64,000 bases of DNA, taken from positions 52,150,939 to 52,214,938 of the forward strand of contig OX388351.1 of assembly GCA_947579665.1 (NCBI GenBank). Direction: 5' to 3'. The DNA is from Sympetrum striolatum. Its lineage: Eukaryota > Arthropoda > Insecta > Odonata > Libellulidae. The translations under genes were made by a program, and so were the position numbers. The notes beneath the pieces were generated by a model. The model was not told the origin of the DNA. It worked only from the letters and a program-made list of their open reading frames with translations, and made no database searches. How positions within the stretch are numbered: position 1 is the first letter of the stretch; every line of letters starts with the position of its first letter. Shown in pieces: positions 33,875 to 44,275 of this stretch.

Positions 33875-33968
33875 AAAATCGCAGTCGGTAAGATTCGAAT
33901 CTACGCTCCCAGAGGGAATCTGATTTCTAGTCGCCGCGGCGGCGGCGCGCCAGCTCGGCCACGACTGC
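33875..33968 (-). pseudogene. tRNA-Ser(AGA)-like gene with an expanded GCC/CGG tract, degenerate
   Basis: On the minus strand from 33968 to 33880, a perfect 7-bp acceptor stem (GCAGTCG with CGACTGC) encloses a segment from GACTAGAAATC through the long variable arm CTCTGGGAG to GCGTAG. Over 32 bases this equals the usual insect/vertebrate tRNA-Ser(AGA), with the anticodon AGA at 33926-33928. TTTT follows the 3' end (33875-33878 on this strand), a polymerase III terminator. The D arm is replaced by a 21-base GC-only tract (GGCGCGCCGCCGCCGCGGC type), making the gene 7 bases longer than normal and destroying the 5' side of the anticodon stem. The T stem has also lost one pair. It is most likely a pseudogene. 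Confidence 0.82.
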
Positions 33969-35376
33969 TTGTTCTATTTTTAATTATCATTATCGCCAAT
34001 ATACCTCATTTATCGATATATTTCTTATGATCGATCTTTTGGAATGAATCGTAAAGACACTCAAAATTGCTTTCTATTTTATCTATTTCGTGCCGATATA
34101 AAACAATGCTCATTAACATTGTTTATTGGGATCGCTCTTACATCTAATTTTAAAAAATCCTTCAAATTTAAGCTCAGTTTATTCACAGTAAATGATACAC
34201 ATTATATCTAGTTGAAGTAGTCGTGAATCAGTAATAATGAGGCTTAAGAGGGTTCTTAGGTCGGCCTTTTAGGCTGCATCTCTCTCATCCTTTCCCACAC
34301 CTTCTCCATTAGATCTCAATATCCCCGATGTCATATTCTTTCGGCTCGTTCGACACATGCCCCGGAACAAACACACTGCGCTAACCCTCTCCTACCCAAT
34401 TGTGTGTGCATTCAGATCGAGAAGCCGTAATAACCGGCAGAAGTTGGGCCCCCCGACAGTGCACAAACAAGGAGGAAAGCAATCTCATCCTCTCCTCATC
34501 TTCCCCTGCAACAACCGTTCCTCACTCGCCAAATTCCCCTTCGGCTCCTTTCTGCAGTTGTGTTTGCCAGGGGCCGTTTATCTCCAGGGTATTAATCCCT
34601 TGCCAAGGCGGTGTGTGTCTTTGATTGGTTCGGAGTTATCTCTGGGAATTGGCTGGGGATACGTGAGAGAAAGTGCACAATTGCGATGATACATTGGGGA
34701 AGGGAAGATTATGACACGCTCCGTAAGGAATTGCTCTTGAGTTACATCGTAATAATGCCTGCGGGAAGTTCCTTTTATCCCTTCTTAAACGCCTTTCTTT
34801 TGTAAAAGGATTCCCTAACAATATATCATGTATCTTGCTGCATTATTTAGCGTTTGATAGAGATAAAAATTAGCCAGCTATCCTTGCAGACTTAACTTGA
34901 AACTGATATATATCTTTTGCTCTTATAATACACCGATAGGCCAGCATTGCAGCAAAAAATTTTTAAGATAAATGTATTGAGTGCAAAATTCTACATGTGA
35001 TACGGCTCATAATTGATTATCAGAAGCACACTTATTCTTGAATTTATTTGTAATTTGTATGTTCTTGAAAAGGTTAATACATACCCAGGGAACAAAACAA
35101 AAGTATACAGAAAACTCTACGTTAGCCTCAGTACCGTTAAGTACTCCTTATTCTTGGTAATACGATTCCGTGTGTTAACTACTTATAATTAAACTACTTC
35201 CTCCTTTAGCCACAGTGCTCCATTCAACCATTAATATTCTATACACAGAGTTACTTTGTTTTATCAATTCTGGGTCACAATAAAAAATAGGCTTCAATAA
35301 CGATGATTTGGGAAGTATAATAATATTAATATTTTTTATTGATCACATCAAACGTAAAATAAACTACAGACTTCTC
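33969..35376. other. Unassigned DNA with a GC-richer part
   Basis: From about 34260 to 34700 the composition is richer in C and CpG, with overlapping frames of up to 110 codons and no recognisable domain. The remainder is AT-rich. Confidence 0.4.
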
Positions 35377-35453
35377 GAGACTCATTGTTGAAAACTTGTT
35401 TACTTAACCACAGTATGTGTATTTAAGTAAAAAAGTTTTCAAAAATGAGTCTC
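35377..35453. other. 77-nt near-perfect hairpin, microRNA-precursor-like
   Basis: The 5' arm (35377-35407) and the 3' arm pair over 31 positions with only two mismatches. The stem starts GAGACTCATT/AATGAGTCTC, continues AAAACTT/AAGTTTT and ends TTACTTAA/TTAAGTAA, with a loop of about 14 bases (CCACAGTATGTGTA). Arm length, loop size and near-complete pairing are in the range of an insect microRNA or hairpin-siRNA precursor. It could also be a very short foldback transposon or a recent inverted duplication. No known microRNA seed was recognised. Confidence 0.8.
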
Positions 35454-36186
35454 GTTGTATCTCACTACCACAAAGTTAAGCGTGAACTCAACACTTGTGT
35501 ACATACTTTTCGATGAAGTTGATTAAAATACTTAATTACATAATTTTTCATACACTCGAAACTCTACGATGGATCTCTCTGGAATTTTAAATGGTATTCC
35601 CAAAATATAACTTATATTATTTTTGTAATCATCTAAAATTTTTGAGCATTGCTTTATTTCAGCAGGAGCGAATTGACGAGCGTGAAAATGTTTTACTCTA
35701 ATCTGAAACCGTGATTCCTTTCCTTGATTTTGGTTCTGCGATAAATTACTGCCTCTGATATCGTTTCATTTATTATTTAGCCTTAAATAAATTTTGTTTT
35801 ATTTTCGCTTATTTTTCTCCACTATCATCTCTCATTGCGTACATTGGTATCTGGAAAATTGCTAGGAGACCAATTTAACAAGATTTACTTACGCATTTGT
35901 CTTGATGAACGCTGTAGATGAATGGCATTTGTATTAACAGTTTGCTGCCAGTATATATTTCATCCTCCGTTTAACGTCATATAGTAAACCACTATTTCAA
36001 CAGAGTAATCACAGGCGATCGCCGGTAACAGATTTATTACTCAGGCCTTTAGTCTCTTAGGGCCTCACCGTTAAGGGAATGAATTATCTCTTGGTGGGCC
36101 TCAAGGTGGTTCTTGCGTCTAGGTCCTCTCATTGCTGAAATTCGTTCTTGACAACTTATTATGACGTTCTTGACAACTATTCTTAT
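35454..36186. other. Unassigned AT-rich DNA
   Basis: Nothing was recognised up to the R1 copy. Confidence 0.45.
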
Positions 36187-36401
36187 GGTCTTTATTAGGC
36201 GAGATTGAGCCTGAAAAGTCTTTTCTTCCATCTAACCTTTTGTCAATGATATTATAAACATAAAAAGTTTTGTTTAGGTGGATAGAGATAGAGAGGAAAA
36301 CTGTCTAAAGGGTGTATATAAAAGCAAGAAAGGAAAAAAGAACCACAGTAGGAAAACACCCAAAAAGAAGGGGGTGTGAAAAACCTACGCAAACCTACGG
36401 A
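36187..36401 (-). repeat. R1 family copy, near full length
   Basis: GTCTTTATTAGGCGAGATTG and TTCTTCCATCTAACC mark the 3' end. GGGGGTGTGAAAAACCTACG at 36370-36390 is the reversed R1 head. The internal part is A-rich and has drifted. Confidence 0.75.
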
Positions 36402-38397
36402 TAGTACAAGCTAGATGTGTAAGAAAGTTTTGCATAACATGGAAATTAGTAAAACAGTAATATAACGAAATTACAAAAAATAATAAAATAAAAAATGCAA
36501 TAATTCAATACGAGAAAATAATAAATATCACAAAAAAAATAAAACATAAAAAAACTTTAAATTATTTTTAAAATGAATCACTAAAAATGACGTGTGAAAT
36601 TTAACAGCTAATTTGAAATGGTAAATAAATAAATACGAATAGAAATTTTTGATAAATAGGGTCTAAAAATATTTTAATCACCCTCCTCTGAATTTGCCGG
36701 GTCTAACAAGGGGAAGATCTAACTTGCGAAAGACGTAACATAAATTAAAAATTACGCAGGTTATTTAGCTAGAAAATATGACTAATTTTTACGTGAATTT
36801 TATTATAAAACTGACGCGTTGCTTGAAAGTTAGGTGGTTTTCCCGCTAACTTTGGCCGATCAACATAATCCTTCGGCGTCATATATCTTCTAAGTTCATA
36901 TATCAAAGTCTTCCATGTTCCACTTGTATGTATGCAAAAATCAACTTGACAAACTTCAGCAAGAATATAAATGAATCCTCTGAAGCCGTTTCGAATGATC
37001 GTTATATCGAATGGAGTCTTTGAAACCAGATTGAGACGTATATTTATCGGATGAAGAAAAGCTCCGCATATTTTATTCCCCTTAAATCCGTGCCCCATGA
37101 ATTGTGAAAAAGGACTTTCGCATGATTTTTATTTCCCCCGCTTCCTTACCAAACACACGCATCGCCCCCTCATATTTCAATATATTGGCGTGGCACGGGG
37201 CGCATCATGAATAGGGCGCGTGCCCCCGCGAGCGGAGGATTCATCTGGGACGCCTGCCGCAGAGCACCGTGGCTAATTCCCACAGCAGCGCCTGGATTAT
37301 GCCTCTAATTGTTGATGGGTACGAGGGAGCCTTTATTGCCATTTGATTCATAACTGGCGTAGATACGAAGATGAATTTCTCATTGCTGACTTTAGGCGTG
37401 TGGAAGACGTACGTCTAGCTTCTCTTCTAATACGGTGAAAGCTGCTTTTGCAGTTTAATCCACTGGCTAAACTCGGGAAAGGTTCAAATGTGGGCCTAAT
37501 GGGGATGAGGATTAAATGACGTATTTATCTCTGGGATTGCTGTTGATGTTAATGCTTAGAATTTACCAATATTGTCAGCTTTCGAATGTGTTAGGCGAAT
37601 GTTAACCAAATTCTGCAAAAATGCTGAATTTCGTAATTTTTCCTTAATAATATTCTAGTGCTGAAAAATACAATGGTCTTGATTCCTCAGGAATTGCAAC
37701 GGAACAACTTTACGTTCCACAAAGAATTTACTGAAGCTACGAATTTCAATTTGTAGAGAATTAATCAAGATGAATAATACACTAAATACAAAGTAACTCT
37801 ATTAATAAAAATAAGTAGCAACAAACAATAAATAGCTGAGGAGGAAAGTTAAGGCTTTGATAACAATGGGGAATGAGTTCTAAATAGCTAATTGTTTCTT
37901 AAATCATAATTTTGGGGTAGGCACATGTTGGTGATTTTTATCTGCATCAGGTTATTGAGTTTTACTGCTTTACATTGACAGTGTAGCAATTTAAGTGAAC
38001 ATTCTGAGTTATTTTGTTATTCTAGTAGGTTTTGTGAGAAAATATAGGAGTGAGATTAGATGTAGAAATATTTTTATGCTCTTCTATTCTGATTTGAAGA
38101 TGTCTACTCGTATGGCCCCGCATTGGGTTTCAAGGCACATCCTTCCTCATGTTGAGGATAATATTTTTATCATAATCATGTTTTAAAAATGGGCAAAAAT
38201 GTTGCAGATCCAATACCTCCAATCCTCCAATACTGTGCAATGATTTTGCGAAATGTTTAATTTTATATGTTTGTTGAATTTCAAAGAGGATGATGAATGT
38301 AGGATCAATAAAAAGAATAATTCCCTACCCTTACGTTGACTGTTATGCTTGCAAAGCAGTTCTCCCAGCAATAAATGTGACCTAATACTTACGTAAA
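36402..38397. other. Unassigned DNA
   Basis: The stretch is A-rich to about 36680, then mixed. A short CpG-richer patch at about 37140-37300 stands out. A 109-codon minus-strand frame (36769-37098) shows no motif I know and is not called. Confidence 0.4.
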
Positions 38398-38653
38398 CAC
38401 TGTATTTTACGGACTATAAGACGCACCTTAATTTTAAGCAATTTGAGAAAATAACAGTTTTAACATTGTTATTATTGAATTGCAAAGCCAGATTTAAAAA
38501 AAAAATTGATTTATGAAACCGAACTGACCTTTAAAATCCCTGAAAATCATCAACAGAACTTTCTTTCATATTAATTTCGAGTATAAGACGCACCTGAATT
38601 TTTGAGGCAATTTTTGTAGAGAAAAGTACGTCTATAGTCCGTAAAATACAGTG
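38398..38653. mobile_element. MITE, 256 bp, with about 28-bp terminal inverted repeats
   Basis: The left end is CACTGTATTTTACGGACT then ATAAGACGCACC. The right end, complemented, is CACTGTATTTTACGGACT then ATAGACGTACT. A second inward ATAAGACGCACCTGAATTTT lies at about 38582, repeating the left subterminal block. There is no coding capacity. Similar CACTGTATTTTACGG...TATAAGACGC elements occur in many animal genomes; I do not assign a superfamily. The target duplication is unclear. Confidence 0.85.
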
Positions 38654-38862
38654 TATATATTTTATTCCTATCCCAGATGACTTTTTTTAGTTTCAGGAAG
38701 TAGATAGACTACTTCTTATGAGAAATATGTCAGATTTAGTTCAGTGTAATCGTATGCTTATTTTATTCTTGTAATTATTTTTCTAGCTTGTATAAAGAAA
38801 ATTAGGTGTATTATGTAATATTATCAAAATTTATACTGTAGTTCTTACAGAATAACGAAAGA

Positions 38863-38908
38863 GTACTTATACTTTTACCACAATATATTGTAGTAATAGT
38901 ATAAGTAC
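38863..38908. repeat. 46-bp palindrome with no loop
   Basis: GTACTTATACTTTTACCACA leads to a centre TATATT and back to GTAATAGTATAAGTAC. The 23-base arms agree at 21 positions. It could fold as a cruciform or hairpin. It lies 70 bases from a second foldback. Confidence 0.75.
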
Positions 38909-38943
38909 GATGGATATTGGAACAAATAAGAGATGAGTTTTTA

Positions 38944-39103
38944 CAAACCACAAACCTTTACAAATAATTGTGACATTAAGAGTTAAAAGAGCTGCAAATA
39001 GCCGTTGTAACAACGACTATTTTGAGCTATTTTAACTCTTAATTTTAATAGCACAGCCTTGTTTGTTTTTCCATTTAATTGTAATAATTGTGGTTTGTGA
39101 AAG
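38944..39103. mobile_element. Foldback element with 67-nt core hairpin
   Basis: The core 38976-39042 has 32-base arms agreeing at 28 positions (TTAAGAGTTAAAA and ATAGCCGTTG against their complements) and only three unpaired bases at the tip. Outside it ACAAACCACAA at 38944 is mirrored by TTGTGGTTTGT at about 39091-39101, with unequal spacers between. This layout fits a small foldback MITE. A small-RNA hairpin is the alternative, but the 3-base tip loop is too tight for a standard microRNA. Confidence 0.7.
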
Positions 39104-40005
39104 TTCATCTTTTCATTTGTTCCTGATCGAGACTTACCTCGAAACCACGGCCTAATCAGAGATACCATAAAGGATATTAATTAATGTTTAATGGAAGTAT
39201 ATGCTTACCACAAAGTCGAGGCCGGTTATTCTATTATAGTTCTAGAAAGAAAAACATTGACTTAAATATGATAGAATTTTACTAACACAGTTCAAGTTAG
39301 AGAATAATTTTCAGCAGCAAGTCAGAAACATAATTTTCTGCATTCAAAACACTGAATTGAAATCAGTCTCCAATGGAGCATTCGTTCACTTACTTCATTC
39401 TTCGGCGTCTGTTGATTCGCTTAGTGCCCTCAAAGGTTTTAGAGAGAAAGTGGTCGTCAAATAGCCGTGCATTTCGTCCGCGAGTGCTCGTGGCAGGTGG
39501 CGAAGCTGTCAAAGGAAGCATAAATATCAGAGGCGATCGTAAAACAAGGTCCAAGACCGATTCCAAGGGATAGAAAGGGTCAGTCCCTTCCCCTCTCAAG
39601 AAACTCGGAGTTAATAAATTCTGGGTGCGTTTGGTGCTTTGATGACGTGCGGTGAGAGTGGTTTTTGGGGTGCGTGTGGGAGGGTCAGCTGTCACCACCA
39701 TCCCCTCCGACCCTTTTCTCCCCAGTATCGGACACCCCTAACCATCAATTCCGTCTCTATCTACCACTTTGGCTAACCCCGCCCCCTCGCCAAGTATAAC
39801 TTCTGGAAGTGAAATTTTATCGCCATGGATTAACGATACCCCTTCGCCTGCTTGAATATTCCAAGGTACTTGGCTCTTTCTCTTACTTTCCTGACCACAG
39901 GGTTTGGTTTCATATGCAGACCTAAAGAGATATGGGAACTAGCCTTGGTTTATTTCAAAGGTGGGGATCCTGTGGCCGCGTGGGGTGTTTTCCTGCGATC
40001 TATGT
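39104..40005. other. Unassigned DNA
   Basis: Frames at 39373-39573 and 39390-39701 overlap on opposite strands and show no domain. Composition is moderately G+C-rich between about 39400 and 40000. Nothing else was recognised. Confidence 0.4.
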
Positions 40006-40070
40006 CAGGGGTTCCTGTAAACTGGGGTACGCGTACCACTAGGGGGTACGAAAGCTTCCCTAAAGGGTAA
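40006..40070 (+). mobile_element. hAT end fragment (left terminus only)
   Basis: CAGGGGTTCCTGTAAACTGG, GGTACGCGTACCACTAGG and GGGTACG resemble the left ends of insect hAT elements (CAGGGGTTCCCAAACTGGGG type). No matching right end was found within 1 kb, and CCCCTG near 40195 does not sit next to a matching 8-bp duplication. It is a truncated relic. Confidence 0.5.
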
Positions 40071-41125
40071 CGATGATGATTATAGTATCTTTATTGGCGT
40101 TTATTATTTTATTGGCCACTCTTACAATAGGCTTCTCTATTTAAGCTTACAAATAATGCCTAACCCGAAATCTCGGTGTTTAAAAGCTAGCTCGCTCACC
40201 CCTGCACTATTAAGGTTATACATATCATGGTGGTTGTTTACACGTACGATGGATAGTGGTTGAATCAGTATATTTCAAGTAAACAAAAATAAATAGGGGC
40301 AAAGAGAGAGGAAACATTCTTAGATCGGCAATTTAGAATAGTGATACATTCATCACACCGAATATCGTCATCGAGCATTTTAGTATATGGGCTAACAAGG
40401 ATGGATTTTTCATGACATTTTCAATCTGTAACGAAAGTGGCACTGGAGAAAGTATTATATCTATTTAAAGTCTGAATAATTTTCAAATCAGCAACAAATC
40501 TATGCTGCTTTAACAGCTGACAGACAGTTCTATGTCTTTGAATGAGCTCGATGAAATTAAAAATTTGTTTCCTATCATAATGGAGCTAAGGAGTAAATAT
40601 ATTTAGCTGAGGATGGAAAAAATTATATGAAGGCGTATTTTCATGAATTCTTGATATCAAATAAGCTTTTTTTAATATAATGTATTGCATCGTGCAATTT
40701 TATCCTACTTACCTTAAATAAGGGGTACGATTGAATAACTCTGATTTAATTCCTTTTAATGACACCACAGCGCAATTTAAAACTGTGTTACAGAAGACAC
40801 AAGATGCTAGTGAATGAAATGAAATAACTTAGTTTATGAAATCTAAGTTACGCCATAATAATAGTTATTTTTGACAGCTTAAGATATTTTTACCGCGGTA
40901 CCCGCTAGGCCATCCGTGAGACATTGTTTACCTATGCATTTATAATTAATGATTTAAGATAATAAGGCAACAGAAATATCAGTAAATAATTTTCAGGATT
41001 ACATAAAAAATTTTAGTACTAATGAAATCAAGTTGTTCAGGCGTTACTTTGTGGAAATCCATTGAAATAATGAAGAAAAAACTTTGTGTGTGATTCTCCA
41101 CGCAATTTTTTGTATGCCGAATATT
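40071..41125. other. Unassigned AT-rich DNA
   Basis: Nothing was recognised. Confidence 0.45.
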
Positions 41126-41205
41126 TTTCTGTACCAGAAGATGCTACTCCGGTAGCGAAACCGGTCGTGAATAAAAAATCGTGGGGAAAACTACCAAGTT
41201 TTATT
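41126..41205 (+). repeat. GAAGA-stem-GAAAC motif, relative of the 17-kb direct repeats
   Basis: CAGAAGATGCTACTCCGG, TAGCGAAACCGGTCGTGAAT and AAAAAATCGTGGGGAAAAC follow the order of the motif at 16967 and 17280. The stem is GCTAC/GTAGC here and GGC/GCC there, so pairing is kept while sequence changes. GAAACCGGTCGT and the A-rich stretch followed by GTGG(G)GAAAA are shared. Confidence 0.6.
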
Positions 41206-43876
41206 TCATTACTTCAGAACTAATGGTGTGGTAAGAAATTGACAATCAAAATTATTTCAATTCGTCGTACGTGTTACTGTTGGTAATCCAATCTAAAAAG
41301 CATTTTTGTAGGGGCGCGGTTTCAGTGGCGTTCCACCTCAACACGATAGTGTAAAAGGCCTAGAGAATTCCACATCTCCAATGGACCAGTCCAAGATTTC
41401 ACATTCTGCATCTCCCGTTTCAAACGCCCTCTCTCCACCAAACATTCCGCCGGAGTCCTTTATCCGACTCCGCAAAACCAATTTACGTAAGACAAGACCA
41501 ACCAGCATCCGATTCTCTCGCCAACGAGACATCTTCATCTCAGACTTCCCTTCACATTTCCTCGGAGGATTCCTCACGTAGACAAAATGGAAATTGCAGC
41601 TGACCCAGGCATTCCCTCCGTTTCGATTGCAGATTCAATACGCTTGGTTTGAATGTGACACAGCGTTTGGTCAATCGTAGACATTTGAGTAGACCGCGAA
41701 GTAAAATATCCATCTTTGAATCGGGGTAGAAATGGACATATCATATAGGTTAAGAAATTGACTCAGTTTTTTTCAACTGATTTAACAACAGTCCCAGCAT
41801 ATATATTTGAACATTAGTATTCTGGAAGTGATTGCTCTCGTTAAATTTTGAAAGTTGAAAGATACGCTCCCTCCTTAATAATGACTTAGGTTTCCTAGGA
41901 AGATTTTTATAGTCATATTTGATTAACATACACAAGAATGATAGTTCCCTTATGTTGCTAGTTATTTACGTTAATTCTAAGATCAATATTTATTTAACAT
42001 TTTAATGCTCATCGCATCTACTATCAAAATCCTTTAAAATCGTCGTTCTAATCAATCTGTTCCATAAACAGTTACGCCCAAGTATGTAATACTAATGTTG
42101 AAATCAGTAGATACATAGTCATTGAGCAATAATATTCCTTATAAATTGTACGTAAAAACGTAACATGCTCTTTAGCAAGCGTAGAATAACAAACTTCTAG
42201 AATCTTTGGTAGTATCTTCATCTCGTGTTTAAGTTTTTGTATTAAATTTCCGTGTTTTATGAAATTTGATGTGTTATGGAAGCATGACATGTTGTGATGA
42301 GTATAGTTATTCTTTTAGACTAATTACTGATAGAATTTAAAAGATCGCCTGTGGAATCAATCTGTAGCTACTAGCAAGCAAAGAATGAGGCTTGTTGAAC
42401 AGTGATTTATATATCAATGCTCTGAATATTTACTCAGCCGCCCAAACTATTATTTCTCTAGTGTCATTGTCAAGATCAAAATTAATAAATTTATAGAAAA
42501 TTAGACTTTTAAAGTTTATACTTCACCTGCCTATGGAAAAACGCAAATTTTAAGAAGTTTGGAGGAAAACAAATTTCATTATGAAGAAGCTCAGTTTCAT
42601 CAGATCTATTTTGGGCAGTCGGAGACGCACGTGACATATCTTCCGCGTATTACGTCAGCAAAACCAAGGTCAAATTATAATTTCGACATTTCATTCTTTC
42701 AAAAAAGATAAGTGAGAAATGCAAAAGTGACAAGCGCATACATTCAATTCTTCGGCAGCATATCCTGTTCGAAGTTTGCTCAGAAATTCTATGCATACGC
42801 TATTGCATATTGGAAAAGGAGAAGATCTTATTCGCCATCTCCCCTTCAGTCCTGCCAAGTCCAGCTTCTGGCATTCCAAGCACGATCGTTCAGAGTAGCT
42901 TCCCAATGCCCTCCCCAACGCTCACACCCGAGTGTTCATCATTTCGTGTCCATCTCGGGATGAAAGGGGACGAAAATTGAATAGTCTTCCCTCTGTCCAC
43001 AGAAGTTTTGCGGACAATTTTTCGCTTCCCAATTTTCCAAGAATAGAGTTGAAGTGAGTCTTTCTGCAACTTATCAGGTTAAGCTCATTTTTTGGCATTA
43101 CAATTCCTTCCCCATTAATCGCCTGTCTTCTGTAATCCTGCTGTTTCTTCTTTCGCGCTCTTTATTTACTTTTGTACGGGCTTGCATCTCATGGCATTGC
43201 CCACATGTGTCACCCATTTTGTGTATTTGATTATTACCTAAAGCAAATCTAAATCTGTCTGTTTTTAATATGAATTTCTCGCTTTTATTTCGCAAATCCG
43301 TGTCTTATAATTAAAGTAATATTTAACCCCGAGAAAGTAATTAACGTGTTTTTAGGGTTCAAAATTTCATCCACCCTATGAAATCTATTTAATAACTTGA
43401 CTATTAGATATAGTTGATAATTAGATACTCTTACATAAATTCTTTATTTATTATTAATACCTGAACCGTATTACTAACCGTAAGAAAATTACATTTGAAT
43501 GAAATCACCACCATTTCAACGACGACTGCGAATTAAGTGGTCAAAACATAGTTTTTTAAACATTTCCTTCAGTAAGGAGGGAGGACCTAGAAGGAGGTCC
43601 CCAAGTTCATTCCTTCTTTTACTGATAATATTCTCTTTTCTTCATTGCATTTCTCCATTTTCCGTAACAGTGAAAAACTTAAACATCATTATGAGTTAGA
43701 AATTTTAAGAATGTTTTATTACGGCCTTCTAATAATTTCTGTTCCCAATCAATAGCTTTATTCCCTCATGATTGAATTCGAAATCTAAAAATCATCCACT
43801 ACGTACCTCTCATAATATAGCCTAGTTTACTTAATCTAACTCAATTTTTCCATGTTTTTCTTCGATCTTTCCTTGC
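41206..43876. other. Unassigned AT-rich DNA
   Basis: No repeat family or gene was recognised. Opposite-strand frames at 41338-41581 and 42691-42963 overlap and lack domains. Confidence 0.4.
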
Positions 43877-43960
43877 AATAATAATAATAAAACGGCTTTA
43901 TTCGGGCGAGATTGAGACTAAAAGTCTCCTCTTCCATCTAACCCATCGTCATACAATACT
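43877..43960 (-). repeat. R1 3' end, 5'-truncated copy
   Basis: ATAATAATAATAAAACGGCT, GGGCGAGATTGAGACTA and AGTCTCCTCTTCCATCTAAC then CCATCGTCAT form the R1 3' end only; the head is missing. The ATT tail is intact, so this looks like a comparatively recent truncated insertion. Confidence 0.8.
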
Positions 43961-44096
43961 GTCTTCGGCTGACTTTTGTGACTTAGTATGTTTGATTAAC
44001 ACACTGAATGGTTTTGGCCTTACTTTTGTGGAATTCCATATTCATACAGGATGTTTAAAAGAAAAAAATTATTTACACTGGCCATAGATTTTTAAT

Positions 44097-44275
44097 AACG
44101 CAACACCATGGTTTCGATCCAAAGCATTATCATCAGGCCTGTTTGATTACGTTTCCTCTTCTTTTAACCATTTCTCAATAGATTTTTTCGTCCATTGTTC
44201 AACTAATAACTTCTCATTAGCTACACGGTCTACCCATTTTATTTCCATTTTCCTTCTTTTGCGACCCATCTACAT
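44097..44275 (-). pseudogene. Possible LINE reverse transcriptase fragment followed by a CTGATGA...GAAAC motif
   Basis: On the minus strand, 44275 down to about 44148 reads an open stretch containing KMEIKWVDRVANEKLL. This resembles the W.DRVTNEEVL block that follows the YGCETWT region in insect LINE proteins. The frame ends at a stop, and within about 20 bases comes CCTGATGATAATGC, then GGATCGAAACCATGG, the same kind of motif as at 16967 and 41133. The protein match is short, and both calls are tentative. Confidence 0.4.

Noticed and set aside
40006..40200. Complete hAT element using CCCCTG near 40195 as the right end
   Set aside because: The flanking 8 bases do not match those at the left end and the inverted repeat does not extend, so only the left fragment is called.
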